A stretch of DNA of 64,000 nucleotides from Neospora caninum Liverpool (GCF_000208865.1 NC_018390.1:4420270-4484269); one strand, 5' to 3'. Positions 12,190 to 25,133 are shown, counted from the first letter of the stretch. Numbers and translations: made by a program. Notes: generated from the sequence alone by a model not told the origin.

Positions 12190-14806
12190 AGAAGACGAAG
12201 ACAGATCGTCCTCTCACTGGAAAGAGAGGCAAGTTAAGACGAACACTGAGATTTTCCTCGAGCCGAAAACGCCAGCAACTGTGAAGAAGGCCGCAAGCGA
12301 TAAACACTGATGGAAGACAGAGACAAGGGACAACCTCCCTTTCCGCGTTCTCGGTTTCTTTGTGGTGCCTGGCCACTGTTTCTTCTCTTTGTGGTTCCCT
12401 GCCGGGATGGGGTTCACGAACGGGCGAGCCTCTCCGTCCAAAAGACTATCTGGCGGGCTTGATACGCGAGGCCGCAAGACGTTCAAAGAGCGCGGCTCTC
12501 TCGCATTCGTGCCTCACTGTTTTTCTTCGTGTGTTCCACACACTTTTCCCTTCCCGCTTCACGGTCTTATCGTCTTTTGCCTCCCTTTCGGTCTATCTGG
12601 TTGCGTTCCTGTCGCTGCTCTCCAAGTTCCCACAATGAACCTTTGGAACACACTCACAGTCTGCTTCCGCGAAATGTCCCAAGAATTCTTGGCCGAACTC
12701 CACTGCAGCTTTCGAGGCCTTTGAAATGCGAACAGAGATTTCGGGGCTCAAACTCCCACATGCCTCAATCGGCATTTACCGTCACATCTGTCCATATATA
12801 AAGATCTTCTCACGTCGCAGCCAGAAGCTATGAGACATCTGCCGTCGCGCCTATTATGCTGCATTGGTGCCGACGAGAGTCGTCCTGTGGTGAATACGCC
12901 CCGACACGCCCACACAAACTGACCCACTGACATCTCAGCCAGTAGACGCGTATAGTCGTGCATTTGTGTATATACGGTTGCATTTATGTGTGCCTGTATC
13001 TACCGTATGTGGCCTGGAGACTCGCCGGAACTTCCCGCCCGCGTGGGAGCCTGACGCGCCGCTTTCTGCCAGCCGCTCTCAGGAGTCTTTGGACGGTCAC
13101 GTGGAGAAAAGCTGGGCCGGACGGTTTCTGTTGAAGGTGGAGCTTGCGGTGAGTGGACATGGACCATTCACGAAATGCGCAAGCATGTCCGTGTTTTCTT
13201 GCAGTTGCTTGGACTGCCCTTGCTTCTCTGCGGGCTCCTTGCTGTCTGCAGAGATGCGTTTACATGCACTAGTGGGACGAGCTCCAAGGCGAGAAATACC
13301 CGCATTCGATTCGACAGTGCGTATGCCTTCGTATGAAAAGGAAATCTGTTTCCGACCCATCTCCTGTTGCTTCTCGGCCTGTGACACCAATGCCGATCCT
13401 ACCTGATCGCTCCAGGCGGTGCGGTCAGATGTTCCTCATCACATCGTCCAACTCATTAGCAGCCGCTGCCTCCAAACGACTGCCGTCGCTCTCAACAGGC
13501 TCCACACGATTGCAGTCGAAGTTTCTTGGTGCACTGAGTTCCAAAGGGGGATCGGTTGGCTTTCTGGCGTTTGTTGGAAACTCGCGGTCTCTCGGAAGTC
13601 ACTTCTCACGACTCTCTCAGACAGCCCGAAACAAGGACTGGGAACGCATTCGATGAACCTACCCAGGTGCTTACACATGCTTTCTTGAAGATATGACACT
13701 GTAATCTTGCACCAACCTCGACACAAGTACATGCATAGAGTTTCCTGATGATTCCTGTTTTTCATCCATCATGCGTGTTTTCAGCCCTCAGCATCGTACA
13801 CGTGCGGGAGGCGGGCGCTCTCTCGGCCCGCTGCGCGTCGAGTGGTTTTTGTTGCGCTTGGGCTTTTTCCCTGGTTCTTGTCTTTCCTTTGCTCTTCGTT
13901 TGTGATGCAGAAAGATAACCGCTGCGTTTCGGGATTGCCCCTGGTTCTTGCTGGTTGGCCGTCCTGAAGGGCGGCAGCCAGCGAAAAAAAGCAAAAACCG
14001 CGAAGGCTGGAGGGTGAGGCAAACGACGACCTCGTTAGCGAGTTTGACGGCGAGCGGCGACGTAACGGTGAAAGACCGCGGGCGATGTGCACGCGTCGGG
14101 GCTTGTGGGTGTCGTTTCCTTTTCATTGTGAGCTCGTGGATTCATTTTCCGCGAAACTCCTGCAGTTTTTCGGGCCCTTTTTGACTTGCCTCAGCGACGT
14201 TAAGGAAGTGCAGCGCGCCGCGTATCCGGGTGAAGGTACACAGCGCGTGTCGCATGTCCTGTCGAATCGATTGGCGCCGAACGATCAGGCGCAGCACACA
14301 GGACGAAAAGAAGCTGAGAATCGATTTTCTTCGGTCAAAAGTGACACAAAATCCCAGCGCATGTTTCCCTTGTCGGAGAATTCTTTTCTCCTGGTGCTCG
14401 TGATTTGTCGTCTCCTCTCTGCTCGTCTTTTGTTGCCTTGCTGCTGCACTGTGTCTCGGCCGCTTGATCGAGCGACGTGACCGTGCTGCTGTATGGAACT
14501 CGGCGTTTTCTGTGTCTGGGTCCTAATTTCTTCTCTCTTCGGTTGTTCTGCCTTCTGGTTCTTCTCTCTTTTTTTCTTTGGTGCACTTTTTCCCTTTTTT
14601 CTACTCGGCCCCTTTTCTGCATCCGCCCGGCCCTTCTTAAACCGATTAGGGGTACGGAAACGCCGACCTCCACAGATACAAAGATCTGAACCGTTTTACT
14701 CGAGGTGGAGACCCTTTTTCACGTACACGCTGAGTATGAATGGTGCAAATGTCTCTGTGTAGATTTGCATGTGCACGTACGCAAACACGTCTACGGGAAT
14801 GGCGTG
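12190..14806. other. Intergenic region between the QTRT2-like and NAD kinase genes
   Basis: Holds the 3' flank of the QTRT2-like gene and the 5' flank of the NAD kinase gene. A plus-strand open frame at 12966-13406 contains a short coding-like stretch ending at a GTGAGT-type site near 13150, but no matching acceptor or family could be found. The last 600 bp are pyrimidine-rich on the plus strand, as expected for an apicomplexan 5' region. Confidence 0.4.
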
Positions 14807-17800
14807 ATGGCGTTGTCGCTTTGGTGGCGCTCCCGCATCAGCATGGCACCCCGTCCTCCGTTCAAATCACGGCGGCTGTGCGGTCTCTCTCACGATCGAC
14901 CTCCTCCCTCTAGCGGCCACTCATTCCTCTCTTTCTTTTCATCGTTACCTTTCTCCCTGTCTCTCCGCCCTCGGCGTTCGACTGTCTCACGCTTCTCGCT
15001 CGGCCAGTCAGGCCGTCCGGCCTCGCCCGCCGCCTATCGCTGCGTCCCCGCCGCTTCTGCTTCACCTTTGCCTTCTTCCCCTCTCTCCTGGTCGTCTTCC
15101 CCTTCGCCATATTGTCTCGCTTCCTGTCTGTCTGCTGCCTGGTCCCGGTGCTGTTTTGTTCCCCACGCCTCCACGGAGCCACCGTCTCTGTGGCGACGCG
15201 CTGTTTGGTGTTCTTCTCGGCCGTGTCCCCGATCCTTTACTGCACTTCCTCCATCTTCTTCGGGTTCTCTGCCTTCCCCTCTTTGGCTCCAGCTCTCTTC
15301 GCCGCGCGCGTTCCGCTCTCAGTCGTCTCTGGCTCGATCGTGCCGTGCACAGGTTCCCAAGGCGCCTGCGGACTCGCGAAACGGGGGCGACTGCCGCCCA
15401 CTGGGCAGAGACAGTGCCTGCGGGGCTGTACTTGTCCCACGGCTTCGGCGGCGTGGTGAGGGACTGTCCGACTCGCTTGGCACCTCACGAGACGGAGCGT
15501 CCTCCTGCACTGCGCCAATTCCCGGAAGCAGCGCGGACGCACATTGTGCGCGCTGCGGCGTCGCCTATAACCTCAGGGAACGTGCAAAGAAGGGTGAAAG
15601 CCAGGAAGCGGAGAAATGTGGAGACCGAGACGCAATGGCGACCTCACAGCGAAACGGGCGCAATTTGCCTCAACAGCGCTGCCTCTCGCACACCATCCCG
15701 GATTCAAACGCAGTGGAGACCGGTGATGCTGCATGCGTCTCCACTCAGAGCATCCCCTTCAACTCTTCCTTACCTGCCGCTTCGCGCCGTCTCGCTGCGC
15801 CCGCTTCTTCGTCTTCTTCCTCTCCCTTCTCTTTTTCCTCTTCTTCCTCTTCTGCCTTTCCCTGCTCTGCTGCCGCCTCTTCCTCTTCTTCCTCTGCTTG
15901 CTCTACTGTCCATGCTTCCTCTCTCTTCTCGACTTCCTCTTTCTCTTCTTCCGCCGCCGCTGTGTCCTCGTTCGCGTCGCTTCAGGCCTTTTCGCCCGTG
16001 GCCGGACCGGAGTTGCCGGGTCCGCCCCAAGTGGAAATTCGCCGCGTCGTCGTTTTGGACAAGTTGACTCGATTTGAGCTCGAGCTTGAACAGCGCCTCA
16101 AGGTGGTCAGCGAGCGTCTCCCGAAGGCCGCTCAGGCAGAAAGGCTCTCGCAAAGCCAGGAGAGCGAGCGGAGTCCCGGCAGCCCCTTGTCCTCGCCTAC
16201 CACGTCGCCACGCTCTCTTCCTTCTCTGTCGTCTCTCTCTTCTCCCTCTCCTCCTTCTTCTCCCTCTCCTCCCTCTTCTCCCTCTCTTCCCTCTTCTCCC
16301 TCTGCGTCCTCGTCTCCTCCCTCTGCTAGCCCTGCGCATTTCTCGTTGTCTGCGTCGTTTTCTGGGGATGTCTCTTTGTTGGGAGGGCGGGGCGAATCCG
16401 GCTGCCCTCGCAAGACCCCGGAGGCCAGCAGCCTCTCCGCGGAGACGTGCTCGCTGGCTGCGCAGCTGCGAGAGCAATTGCCGCAGGCGTACGCGACTCA
16501 CGTGGACCACGTGCGGAACGTGCATGAACTCGTCCGGCAGCTTCAGGAGGACTGGGGCGTGCACACGACGCTCATCAAGGCTCGGAGCTTCGGCAACACT
16601 CTCTCCAATGGCCGACGCGCGGTTCTGCGGAAAAGCGCCTCGTCGGCCTTTCCGCCCGACGCCGTGATCGCGGCCGGCGGCGACGGAACCCTCCTCGAGG
16701 CCGCCTCCTTCATTGCGGCGCTCGAAGATCGCCGGAGAGACAAGTTCCACGTGGAGAAGGGTGCCGCAGAACCAGGCACGGAGCACGGCGAGACAGACGG
16801 CGCGAAGGATGCAGAGGGGAAAGGAGACGAGAACGAAGAAGGAGAAGAGAACGAACCCGAGACAGGGCAGGCGGAAGCGCGAGGCGACGAGAAAGAAAGG
16901 AACCGGGCGAAGAACGAGACGCGGAAGCAGAGAAAAAACCAAGTGCCCTTCTCGCCAGATGGAATCTGGCTGCTCGGCTTCAACACCGATCCTGTGCGGT
17001 CGGAAGGGAAACTCTGCCTCGCGTATCGGCCGCCAAAATTCCGTCCCCGATGTGACAACGCAGCTGGCGTGGAGTCGAAGAGTGCAGTGGAGGCGCAGTC
17101 GACGCATGCGGTGACGGAAAGGCACGAAGCCAGGGAAGGAGGGAGCACACAAGCGGTTCTGCTTTGCGCGTCGTCGCCTTCCCTGTGTCGAGGCGAAGAG
17201 GGAGAAGCGGGGGGACGCACGCGCGTGGCTTCCGTCGATGCGTCTCCTCGTCCATTGGCTCCTACCCCACCCAGTGGAGATGTCTCTTTCTCTTCAACTG
17301 CCGCCACTGCATGTGTCTCTCGCGTCCTCTCCCCAGTCGATGGCGAGCACTGTGTCCAGGTCCCCGCTTTCCATCCTCGCTTTATCACGCCCCGCCGACC
17401 TTCCGGGTCTCACTCTTCCTTGCCGTCCGGCTCTTCCTCTTCCTTGCCGTCCGGTTCCTCTTCTTTGCCTGAGTCCGCTTCTCAGGCGTGTCCGGGAGGT
17501 TCGGACGAGGGAGGGAGTGACGGGGGCATGGACGACGGTTCGCGCTCCAGTCGCGACTACGTTCGCGCGGTTCTGCGGTACGTGATGGACGGCCAGGGCG
17601 TGGCGATCTGCCGCCAGAGAATTCGCGTCGAAGTCGAGTACCCCCGCAAGCAAGAAGCGCACATTCTGCAGCGGGTAGAGCAACAGCGCCGCGAGCACAC
17701 AGGTCTCACGTCGCTCCTGCCGCTCGAGCGCGTCGACGCGCGTTCTGCTTCGCTGGCCTCCGAGGCTTGCGGGCGTCGCCGCGCCTCTCGTGCGGGTGAG

Positions 17801-19668
17801 CCTGGCTGTGGACGGGGCGGAGACGAGAACGCATCCAGCGGAGACGAGAGCGCGTCCGGCGAAGTCGTTCGTAAGGTGCTCGGCGTCAGCGCCCTCAACG
17901 ACGTGTTCATCGGCGAATGCGACAGTTCACGCACGTGCTACGCCGAAGTGCGAATCGATGGAGGCGAAGCGCGGCGATACAAAAGCTCTGGTCTGCTCCT
18001 CGCCACAGGTGAGAGAGGCTCCACAGACCTGGTCCGCGTAGAGCGCGCGACTGCAGGTGTCCAACTCACACACCAAGAACGGGGCTTCCGTGGCCTCACC
18101 CGAAAAAAGAAACGAGACCGCCATGGAGACAGCAGACTCGCTGATGCGGCCGGGAATGTAGACATGTGTGTGCTTGTATCCAGGGCGCGTTTGGGAGGGG
18201 AAGAGGAAGAAAAATGAATGTGCCTGCCGACCTCCAGCGTCCATGTAGTCGCCCCCTGTATACCTTCTCAGCCAAATCGAGAAGCTGCTGATTTTGGTCA
18301 GTTCGAGGTCTTGCTGTGTCGTAGGTATGAGGAGTCTTTTTGGTTCTCTTAACTTCGTTGGTGCATGCGTCTGTCCTGCAGGTATTCTTCTGGCTCTCGC
18401 CGCGTGCCTTCACATATATATATATATATATAAATATATTCGTATTCATGTCATCTGCATGTTTTCTTTGTCTCTGTGTGTCTGCTTGTGCGTCGGAGGA
18501 GATAGAGAGAGAAGGCCCTGTCGCATATCAAAATGCGTATAGATGTGTACCCGAACAGACAGACACTTGTAAGTAGAGATGCATGGAGAAGCGCGTTGCC
18601 GAATTCAGTACGCAGACATGCGCTTGCGGCTGTTCTCTCCTCTCTAGGAACGGGGTCGAGTGCATGGTCTTTCAACATGAGCAAAATTCGGACGGAGCAA
18701 GTTAAAGCCGTCGCGGAGGAGCTTCGGCGTTCGCTCAACCTTCCTTTCGACTCAGGTACACACGCGCTCTGCGCTGTCAGTCTCCACGTTCTTGCTCAGC
18801 ATTCGCTCTCTCCTTGTCCCCGCGTTGTTTCCTTCCTCGGCGACTGCCTTGCTCGTCGTACACAACGCGTATTCCAGGCTTACCTCTTTCTGGATATATG
18901 TATACCTACGCATAGGCATCCATACATACACGTGCATAGACGTAGGTAGCTGCGGATGTGTATACGCATGGGCGGGGTCTGTTGTAGCTGCAGGTGTAGC
19001 GGCATTGGGCTGCTGTCTGAGTGATTCTCGCTGTCTTTATCACTTTGTCCACTTTCCTCTCTTCATCTCTCTGTAGGTCTCCCGTGTGTATGTAGTGCAC
19101 CAGTCTATCGTCTATCTCGCGCCCTCTGCTTCCCGACTCTTTCCCGCGCACCTGCTTGCCCTTCTCGCCCTCGTCTCTTTTCGCTCCAAAGTGCCAGTGC
19201 CTGCCTGGTGGCTCTCCGCCGTGTGCCTGTTGTCGACTGCTGCGGTATCTCGACTGCAGACACAGTGGACTGGGAAGGCGTGCGAGAGCGAATCAACCAT
19301 CAGCTTCTGTTTCACCCGTCGATGCCCGTGATGCGCTACTTTGTGCGCGAGCCGATCGAAAACAGGTGAGTCTCCGGAGAGACGTAGCCGCCCAGAGAGA
19401 AGAGGCAGATCGCCTGCAACCGAAAGCCCGTGCTGTTCGTCTCGGGTTTCTCTCTCGCGCTTCAGCGCTGTCTCGCCTCTCTTTTCTCTCTCTTTTCAGC
19501 ATCTTCTCATGCTCAGGCTGTGCAGGGATCGCCCGCCGCGTCGATGTCCAGGCCCTCTCGCCAGACGCCATGGTGGCCATTGACGGCCTTCTCTCCTTCC
19601 CCCTGCCTGTCGGCGTGAAACTCGTTCTCCACATCTCGCCCTTCGATGCCATTTGGACTGTCAAATAA
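14807..19668 (+). CDS. NADK2: NAD kinase, NADK2 type, four exons, probably organellar
   Basis: Exons 14807-18008, 18648-18755, 19260-19365, 19500-19668; GT-AG throughout, phases 1, 1, 2; 3585 nt, 1194 residues. The enzyme phosphorylates NAD to NADP. Signature motifs: AAGGDGTLLEAA (GGDG near residue 624, nucleotide-binding and catalytic), LGFNTDPVRSEGKLC (about 722-736, the NADK2 hallmark), RQRIRVEVE, SALNDVFIGE, KSSGLLLATGTGSSAWSFN rebuilt across intron 1, FVREPIEN, and a final exon IARRVDVQALSPDAMVAIDG. Human NADK2 has about 440 residues; here there are a long N-terminal extension, Ser-rich tracts, an acidic insertion between GGDG and NTDP, and another Ser-rich insertion before RQRIR. The start is chosen because MALSLWWRSRISMAPRPPF looks like a basic mitochondrial or apicoplast leader; an in-frame ATG at 14705 is the alternative. 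Targeting is inferred. Confidence 0.93.
18412..18440. repeat. (TA)n microsatellite in intron 1 of the NAD kinase gene
   Basis: Alternating TA run, slightly interrupted near its right end, entirely within the 639-bp intron 1. Confidence 0.9.
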
Positions 19669-19714
19669 ACGAGTCCATCTTCTTGCCCTCACTTCTCTCT
19701 CCACACCTTCATCT

Positions 19715-19752
<38 letters not shown>

Positions 19753-22512
19753 GTCTACGTCTACTCCGTATATACATATATATATATATATATATATAGG
19801 CGTTTGAGTGTCGATGTCTGCGTTTGCCTGCATCGGTGATGTTGGTCTAACGTGCCGCTTGTTTTTTTTTGTAATACTAATTTCGTTTGCAAACGTTTCA
19901 AGTTTTAAAAAACTATAAGGAAATAAAATCTTTGTGTGCTGTATGTTTGTGATCCCCGGTTTGTCAATCGTTTCCTGTATCCTGAGGCGTGCAATTCGTC
20001 ACCAGGCTGTCACTCCCGAGAAGCACAGGTACAGCTGTCGAAGTGCACACGCTCAGGTGTGCGCTGGCAGCGGCTGTCCCCGCATACATGCGGATCGTTG
20101 AATCTCTATCATATGTATATATACAACGTAGATATACATATATAGAGAGACATGTTTTTAGAACTGTATCCATGTGTTTGTGGGTGGGGATATGTGGGGG
20201 AGTCGGGGCATGCACGTGTTGGCCGCCGCATATTGCAGACGTGAACGCCTTTGCTGCCGTGCACTTTGTTTCTCTTTTCCTTTCCCTGTGCGGCCTTTGA
20301 AGTCGAATTATAGGCACGAGTCGACAGCGACTTGCTGTGTCTCCCGATATATATTTATATAGAGCATATATATACATGTATGTAGCTGTGTACGTGCGTA
20401 TGCGTGGAGATGTGTTTGTTGAACGCCTCGCTCGATTTTGATGGTGTCTCTCCGTCGCCTGCTCTTTCGCTTTCGCAGGCAGTCTTCGAAGGTGGCGCCT
20501 CGGCATTTGCGTGGGAATCCGTGTATGCAGATAGATGGTATCATTGACACAAGACGGGTGCACGCACATCTGTGTGTCTCTCTCTCCTCGATAACAGTAA
20601 TGGGTAAATCGCTGCAGGTTGCGTCGAAGCCTGAGAGGCGCCGCATCGCGTTCCCTCTCGCGTTTCCGCTCCTAGGTTCACTCCTCTGTCTGTCGTTCTC
20701 TCGAATTTTTTGTCCCATAGCTTGCTCCGGTAGTGAGAAGCGTTTTTTTCCGCGCGCGAGAGAGGCGCGACGTAGAAGCCTTCTCGCGTATGAGTGGGTA
20801 ACGCCGTTTGGATCCGAGACTGCCTGAGAGCGTCGGCGAACGTTTTTTGCGAAAAAGGAGGAAAAGTGCCGTCGAAGGGCCCTCTCTCTGCCATGTTTCT
20901 CGGAGTTTTCCTCATGGCCGAACAACGGAGACACTTAGACGCTACAGAGCACGCGAATCACACTTGCAGGACGCCTCCTCTCCCAGCGAACACCAGGCTC
21001 ATGCCGCAATATGCAGGTACTTCCACTCTATATTTTTAAACTTGTGCGTGAAGACTGAGGTAGAGAGAAAGACGCCTCTCTGCGTTTCATATGTGCGGCG
21101 TATGTACTCGGGGTCCCTCGGCGCTGAGCAGGAAATCTGTACCTGAATATTGCTCTATAGATGGATATAGCTATCGAACGATTCCCCGACATGCAGTGAG
21201 TGCTAAAGGCAGACGTAGACGATAGGCTACGCATCGATATCTATGACCATACATAGGCTGGGAATAGGTAGAGAGACGAATTTCTAGCCCTTCCGACATG
21301 CCATTTGTGCGTCTTCGAGTGGAGCTGTCGCGTGGTGTCGAAGTTGAGCAATTTAGGGTTAAGTCCGAGAGCTCTGAAGATCGTAGTCACCGGACTGCGA
21401 GAGACCGTTTGACGAGAGAGCAGTCGTTGTGGCCAAGCCGAGCTGCCAAGGTGGTGTGTCTCGACACCAGCGATTGGCCGCTGGGTGTGTGAAAAGGAAA
21501 ACGTGAAAAACGATTTCTGTGGGCAGCACGTTCCGTCCTTGAATCAGCACAAACGTCACTCTCTCCTGCTTTTTGTGGCGAGACATTTTCGCTAAAAAGA
21601 ATTCTTCCTCGCGGTGCTACAACGAACGCGCCACGAGGCCTGCTCCGCGGGCGCGGGCGACGGAAACGAACACGTCGTCGCTCATAAACTTCCCCCCGGT
21701 CTCTGCACGAAAGGAAACCCGCGAAAGAGAAAACGAGAGAGGAAAAAAGCGAAGAAGAAAGAGAATGGGCAAGAGAGAGAATAAAAGGGAATACGAAAGG
21801 GAGAATATACAAGACAAAGGAAAGGAGCAAGGTAGAGAACACGAAAGAAAGCGAATAAGGGAGGGGATGAAGGGAAGAAAGAGGAAAGGAGAGAGAAAAA
21901 AAAAGAGAAAGAGAATAGGGGCGAGAGAGGACAATCCCTAATAAAAGTGAGAGGGTAGAGTTGCCGTTTGGATGAAAAACCCGTTATCTTGGAACAGCCC
22001 GACGCTACAGTTCATGAAGCGACCGGGGTATCTCTCGTTATGTCGCCGTTTTTGTCTGCATGCAGCTGGCACCAAGAATTTAAGAACACTGATGGGCCGC
22101 ATTTCCCTCTGCCGATTTTCCTCTGTTCTTTAAAAGATATTTATGGATATCCACATTTGTGTCGGACATATCCTTCTCTCGCTTCTCCACTTTCTGTCTA
22201 CTTTCCTGCTCTCAGTTGCTCTCGTCGTGTTCGTGAGTCAATTGCATGCGCTGTCAAGCGTCGCCCCAGCGTGTTGTTAGACAGATCATCGACCTGCGTC
22301 CGTTCCTTTCTTCATCTCTTTCTTTTCACGGACTCTCTCTCTTTGCTGTTCCTCTCTCTTCTGCTCTTACGGTCCTCTCTGTCTCCTCCCTTTGCCCGTT
22401 TGGTCAGCCTCTTGCTGTTCCGCTCCCCGTTTCCCTTGCTGTCGGCTGTCGCTGTCTCCTCGCCATTTGCCGTCTCTAGTTTTGCTGCTGTTCCTTTTTT
22501 TCTGAGGAGAAG
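19669..22512. other. Intergenic region with TA microsatellites and polypurine tract, upstream of RPC8
   Basis: No gene recognised. Directly after the NAD kinase stop come two (TA)n runs at about 19719-19750 and 19770-19798, followed by an A/T-rich stretch with AATAAA near 19922 that could serve in 3' end formation. Further TA-rich patches lie at 20110-20145 and 20345-20385. A plus-strand polypurine tract fills about 21715-21945, and about 22190-22480 is pyrimidine-rich, probably the RPC8 promoter and 5' untranslated region. Confidence 0.5.
19719..19798. repeat. Pair of (TA)n microsatellites downstream of the NAD kinase gene
   Basis: Two alternating TA runs of about 30 bp each, separated by about 20 bp of unique sequence, starting 50 bp after the stop codon. 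Confidence 0.9.
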
Positions 22513-25133
22513 ATGTTCGTCATCTCTCTCCTCCAGGATGCGGTCTCCGTCCTTCCTGAGGATCAAATGAAAAACCAGGAAGAAGTCCTGCGCCGAGCCA
22601 TCGAAGAAAAATATCTCAACAAGGTTAGCGTCGAGACAGCACACCTCCAACACAACGGCCATGCGCCTTCCTCTCCTCTGCTTCGTCCATCTCGCTTCTC
22701 TTTTCGCGCCCTTCTTTTCTCTCACCTGCGCGAGTTTACTTTCTTTTCTTTGGGCCTTCTCTCTCATGTTCTCTCCGTTATTCTCTCTCTCTCTCTGCTC
22801 TTCCCCCTTCTCTTAGTTCCGCTTCCCGTTTTACCCCCTTTCTCTGTCTCTCCTTTCACTCTTCCCTCTGGCTGTCCTTCTCTCTTGTCTAGGTTGTGGC
22901 AAACTGCGGATTGGCAGTTGCCTTCTACGAGCTCCGTCGCATCCAGAGCGCCACGATCCGGTCTGGAGACGGCAGCGCCCGCTACAAAGTCGAGTTTGCT
23001 CTCGTTTTTTTCCGGCCTTTCCAAGGAGAAATTCTCGAGGGGACCCTCATGCACTCCGACACTCAGGGATTGAGAAGTACGACAAAACAGACCAGAGAGT
23101 GTCTCTTCCGTCGGTTCTAGAATTCCTCATTCGCCTTGTTCTCCCTCGTACTGCTCGACCACTGCTTCCTCTCCTCGCATCCGCTGTGTTGCCTTTCCCC
23201 TCTTTCCTCTCTGTCGCCATGCCTTTGTTCGACCGCGGCTCCTCTTCTCTCTCTCTCCCCTCGTCGGCGTGTTTCTGTCCTGCGCCTTTTCTCTCGGCTT
23301 ATTTTCTTCGTCGTCCTCTCGGGCTTCGCGTGTATGTGGTCGCTCGGCGTCGCTCCTTCTTCGCTCTTGACGAACCTCCTGCGTTGTCGCGCCTCTCTCG
23401 CCAGCGTCGTTTTCTTACTTTTTGTGCCGTGGGTCGTTTCACTCCTTTTCCTCCCCTCGAAGACGCTGCCGCCCCTCTGTCTCGGCCCCGGAAACTGCCT
23501 CCTCCTCGGCGATTTTCTCTCCCGTTTTCCCCCCATTAAGGCTTGGAGAGTCCGCGCATGTAGCCCCGTCTCTCTCTCTCGCGTGTTCTCCATAATTTTT
23601 CGTTTTCACTCTGTCCTTCCGTTCACTCGGTTGTTCACGTCTCTCTCCTGTATCTTTGCAGTCTCGCTGGGATTCTTCCAAGACGTTTATGTGCCCGCCG
23701 CGGCGCTGCGAGAGCCGAGAGGCTTCAACCCCGCCTCCGAGCGCTGGTGGTGGGGATTCGAAGACCACGAACTCGAGTACGGGCCGCTTCAGCAGGCGAT
23801 CCGGTTCCGAGTGCAAGAAATTCGCTTTGACCAATCGCTCGCCGAGGGCGGCGGTAAGCAAGAGACGCAGGAAAGAGGAGAAAAAGGGGGAGATTAAGAA
23901 GATCGAGAAGGCGAAGAAGAGGCAGAACAAAAGGAGATTAAGAGGAAAAAGAAGAGGGTGATTACGAAGAAGGACACAAGGGAGGTTAAGAAGCGAGAGA
24001 TTAAGAAGAATGGGAGGGATATTAAGAAGAAGAACAAAAAGTGAAGAAGAAGGGCAAGAGGAAGAGGAAGGTAAGAAAGCAGTCGAGTACGAAGAATAGG
24101 GATAAGCTGACGAAGCGCAAGAAAAAGGATAGGCAGCAAGCGAAACGGGGAAAGCTGACGCGTAGATAGGCTTGCAGTTGTGTCTCGATGTTTATCTTTG
24201 TTTGCAAGTGGGAGACTTTGCGTCTCTCTGTGCGAATTGAACAAGCAGGTGGTTGTCCATGTCTGTCCTTTCTTCGCGTCTTTCTTTTTTCTTGGCTTTG
24301 CATATGGCAGTCCATGTACGCGTCGCCGTTTCACGGGGTGTTGCGTTCGGGCCCGTCCGCGTCCCTGATGCGTTTTCTCTTGTGTCCCCACAGGAGGCGC
24401 AGGGACTCCGGAGCTGGTCGTTGGAGGGGAGCGTGCGGGCGTAGCACCCATGGTCGTTCTCGTAAGTCTCGACCTTGGATCAACTGGCTGGGAGTTCAAG
24501 TGGGGTCGACAGATTGCGGCGGCAGTAGATAGACAGGCGACTAAGAGAAGGCGTTTCTTGTCTGCTTCAAACATGCAAGGTCTTCGCTGTTGTTTCTACG
24601 TGAAGACGTCTGACGAACTGGAGGAACGGAATGCAGGGGGGCGGAGCGCGACAAAGGCGCTCCTGGCAGAGACAGGGGTTGCCACCGGCACACCAGAGAG
24701 GGGGGTTGCCACCGGCACACCAGAGACGGGGAAGGCGGAAAAGAAGTCGTCGGGGGGACGAGTGGACTAGTCGAAAGAGAGCGACAGAACTCGCGTTCCT
24801 ATGGCCGCAACGGGAAGAGGTTCTGAGCGGAGGTTTTCTTCTTGTGCAAACGGCCGCGCACAACGACGGTCGCGCGCCTTTCCGCTGCGTTTACCCAACG
24901 CGGAGGAAGGACAGGAACTCAGGATGGAGAGAGGCGGATATCGCAACAGAGGACGGGGGCTTTCCGGTACTCTTTCGCCCGTCTTTCCCTCCCTCCTTTG
25001 GTTCAGGTTTGTCGCTTTTCCGCATTTCGTTCGTGTGGTCCTCTCATCGCGCTCCTCTTTCCGTTTTGCGCTGGTTTCCCTTCAGGGGGCTGTCGACGAG
25101 GACGGGCTCGGCATGAAGGTTTGGTGGCAGTGA
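22513..25133 (+). CDS. RPC8: DNA-directed RNA polymerase III subunit RPC8/RPC25 (POLR3H), five exons
   Basis: Exons 22513-22623, 22893-23076, 23662-23853, 24394-24461, 25086-25133; GT-AG, phases 0, 1, 1, 0; 603 nt, 200 residues, against about 204 in human. It is the Rpb7-like half of the Pol III stalk and acts in initiation of tRNA and 5S rRNA transcription in the nucleus with RPC9. Translation starts MFVISLLQDAVSVLPED, equivalent to the human MFVLVEMVDTVRIPP start, continues VVANCGLAVAFYELRRI (N-terminal SHS2 fold), VEFALVFFRPFQGEILEG, and across intron 2 ISLGFFQDVYVPAAAL (start of the S1/OB domain), then RFRVQEIRF, and ends APMVVLGAVDEDGLGMKVWW, matching the family's SISEPGLGLLSWW end. Intron 1 uses an unusual GTTAGC donor and intron 2 GTACGA; the phases still close. 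Introns 1 and 2 are pyrimidine-rich, intron 3 purine-rich. Confidence 0.95.
23860..24170 (+). repeat. Polypurine intronic tract with repeated ATTAAGAAG-like motif
   Basis: Inside intron 3 of RPC8. The plus strand is almost wholly A and G, with degenerate copies of a motif close to GAGATTAAGAAG spaced by 20-40 bp. Confidence 0.75.
24679..24732 (+). repeat. Two tandem copies of a 27-bp unit in intron 4 of RPC8
   Basis: Two adjacent 27-bp copies, each starting GTTGCCACCGGCACACCAGAG and differing at one or two bases near the end of the unit. Confidence 0.85.

Noticed and set aside
15770..17152. 460-codon minus-strand open frame, Arg/Gly repeats at its end
   Set aside because: Antisense of the Ser-rich and acidic parts of the NAD kinase; no independent support.
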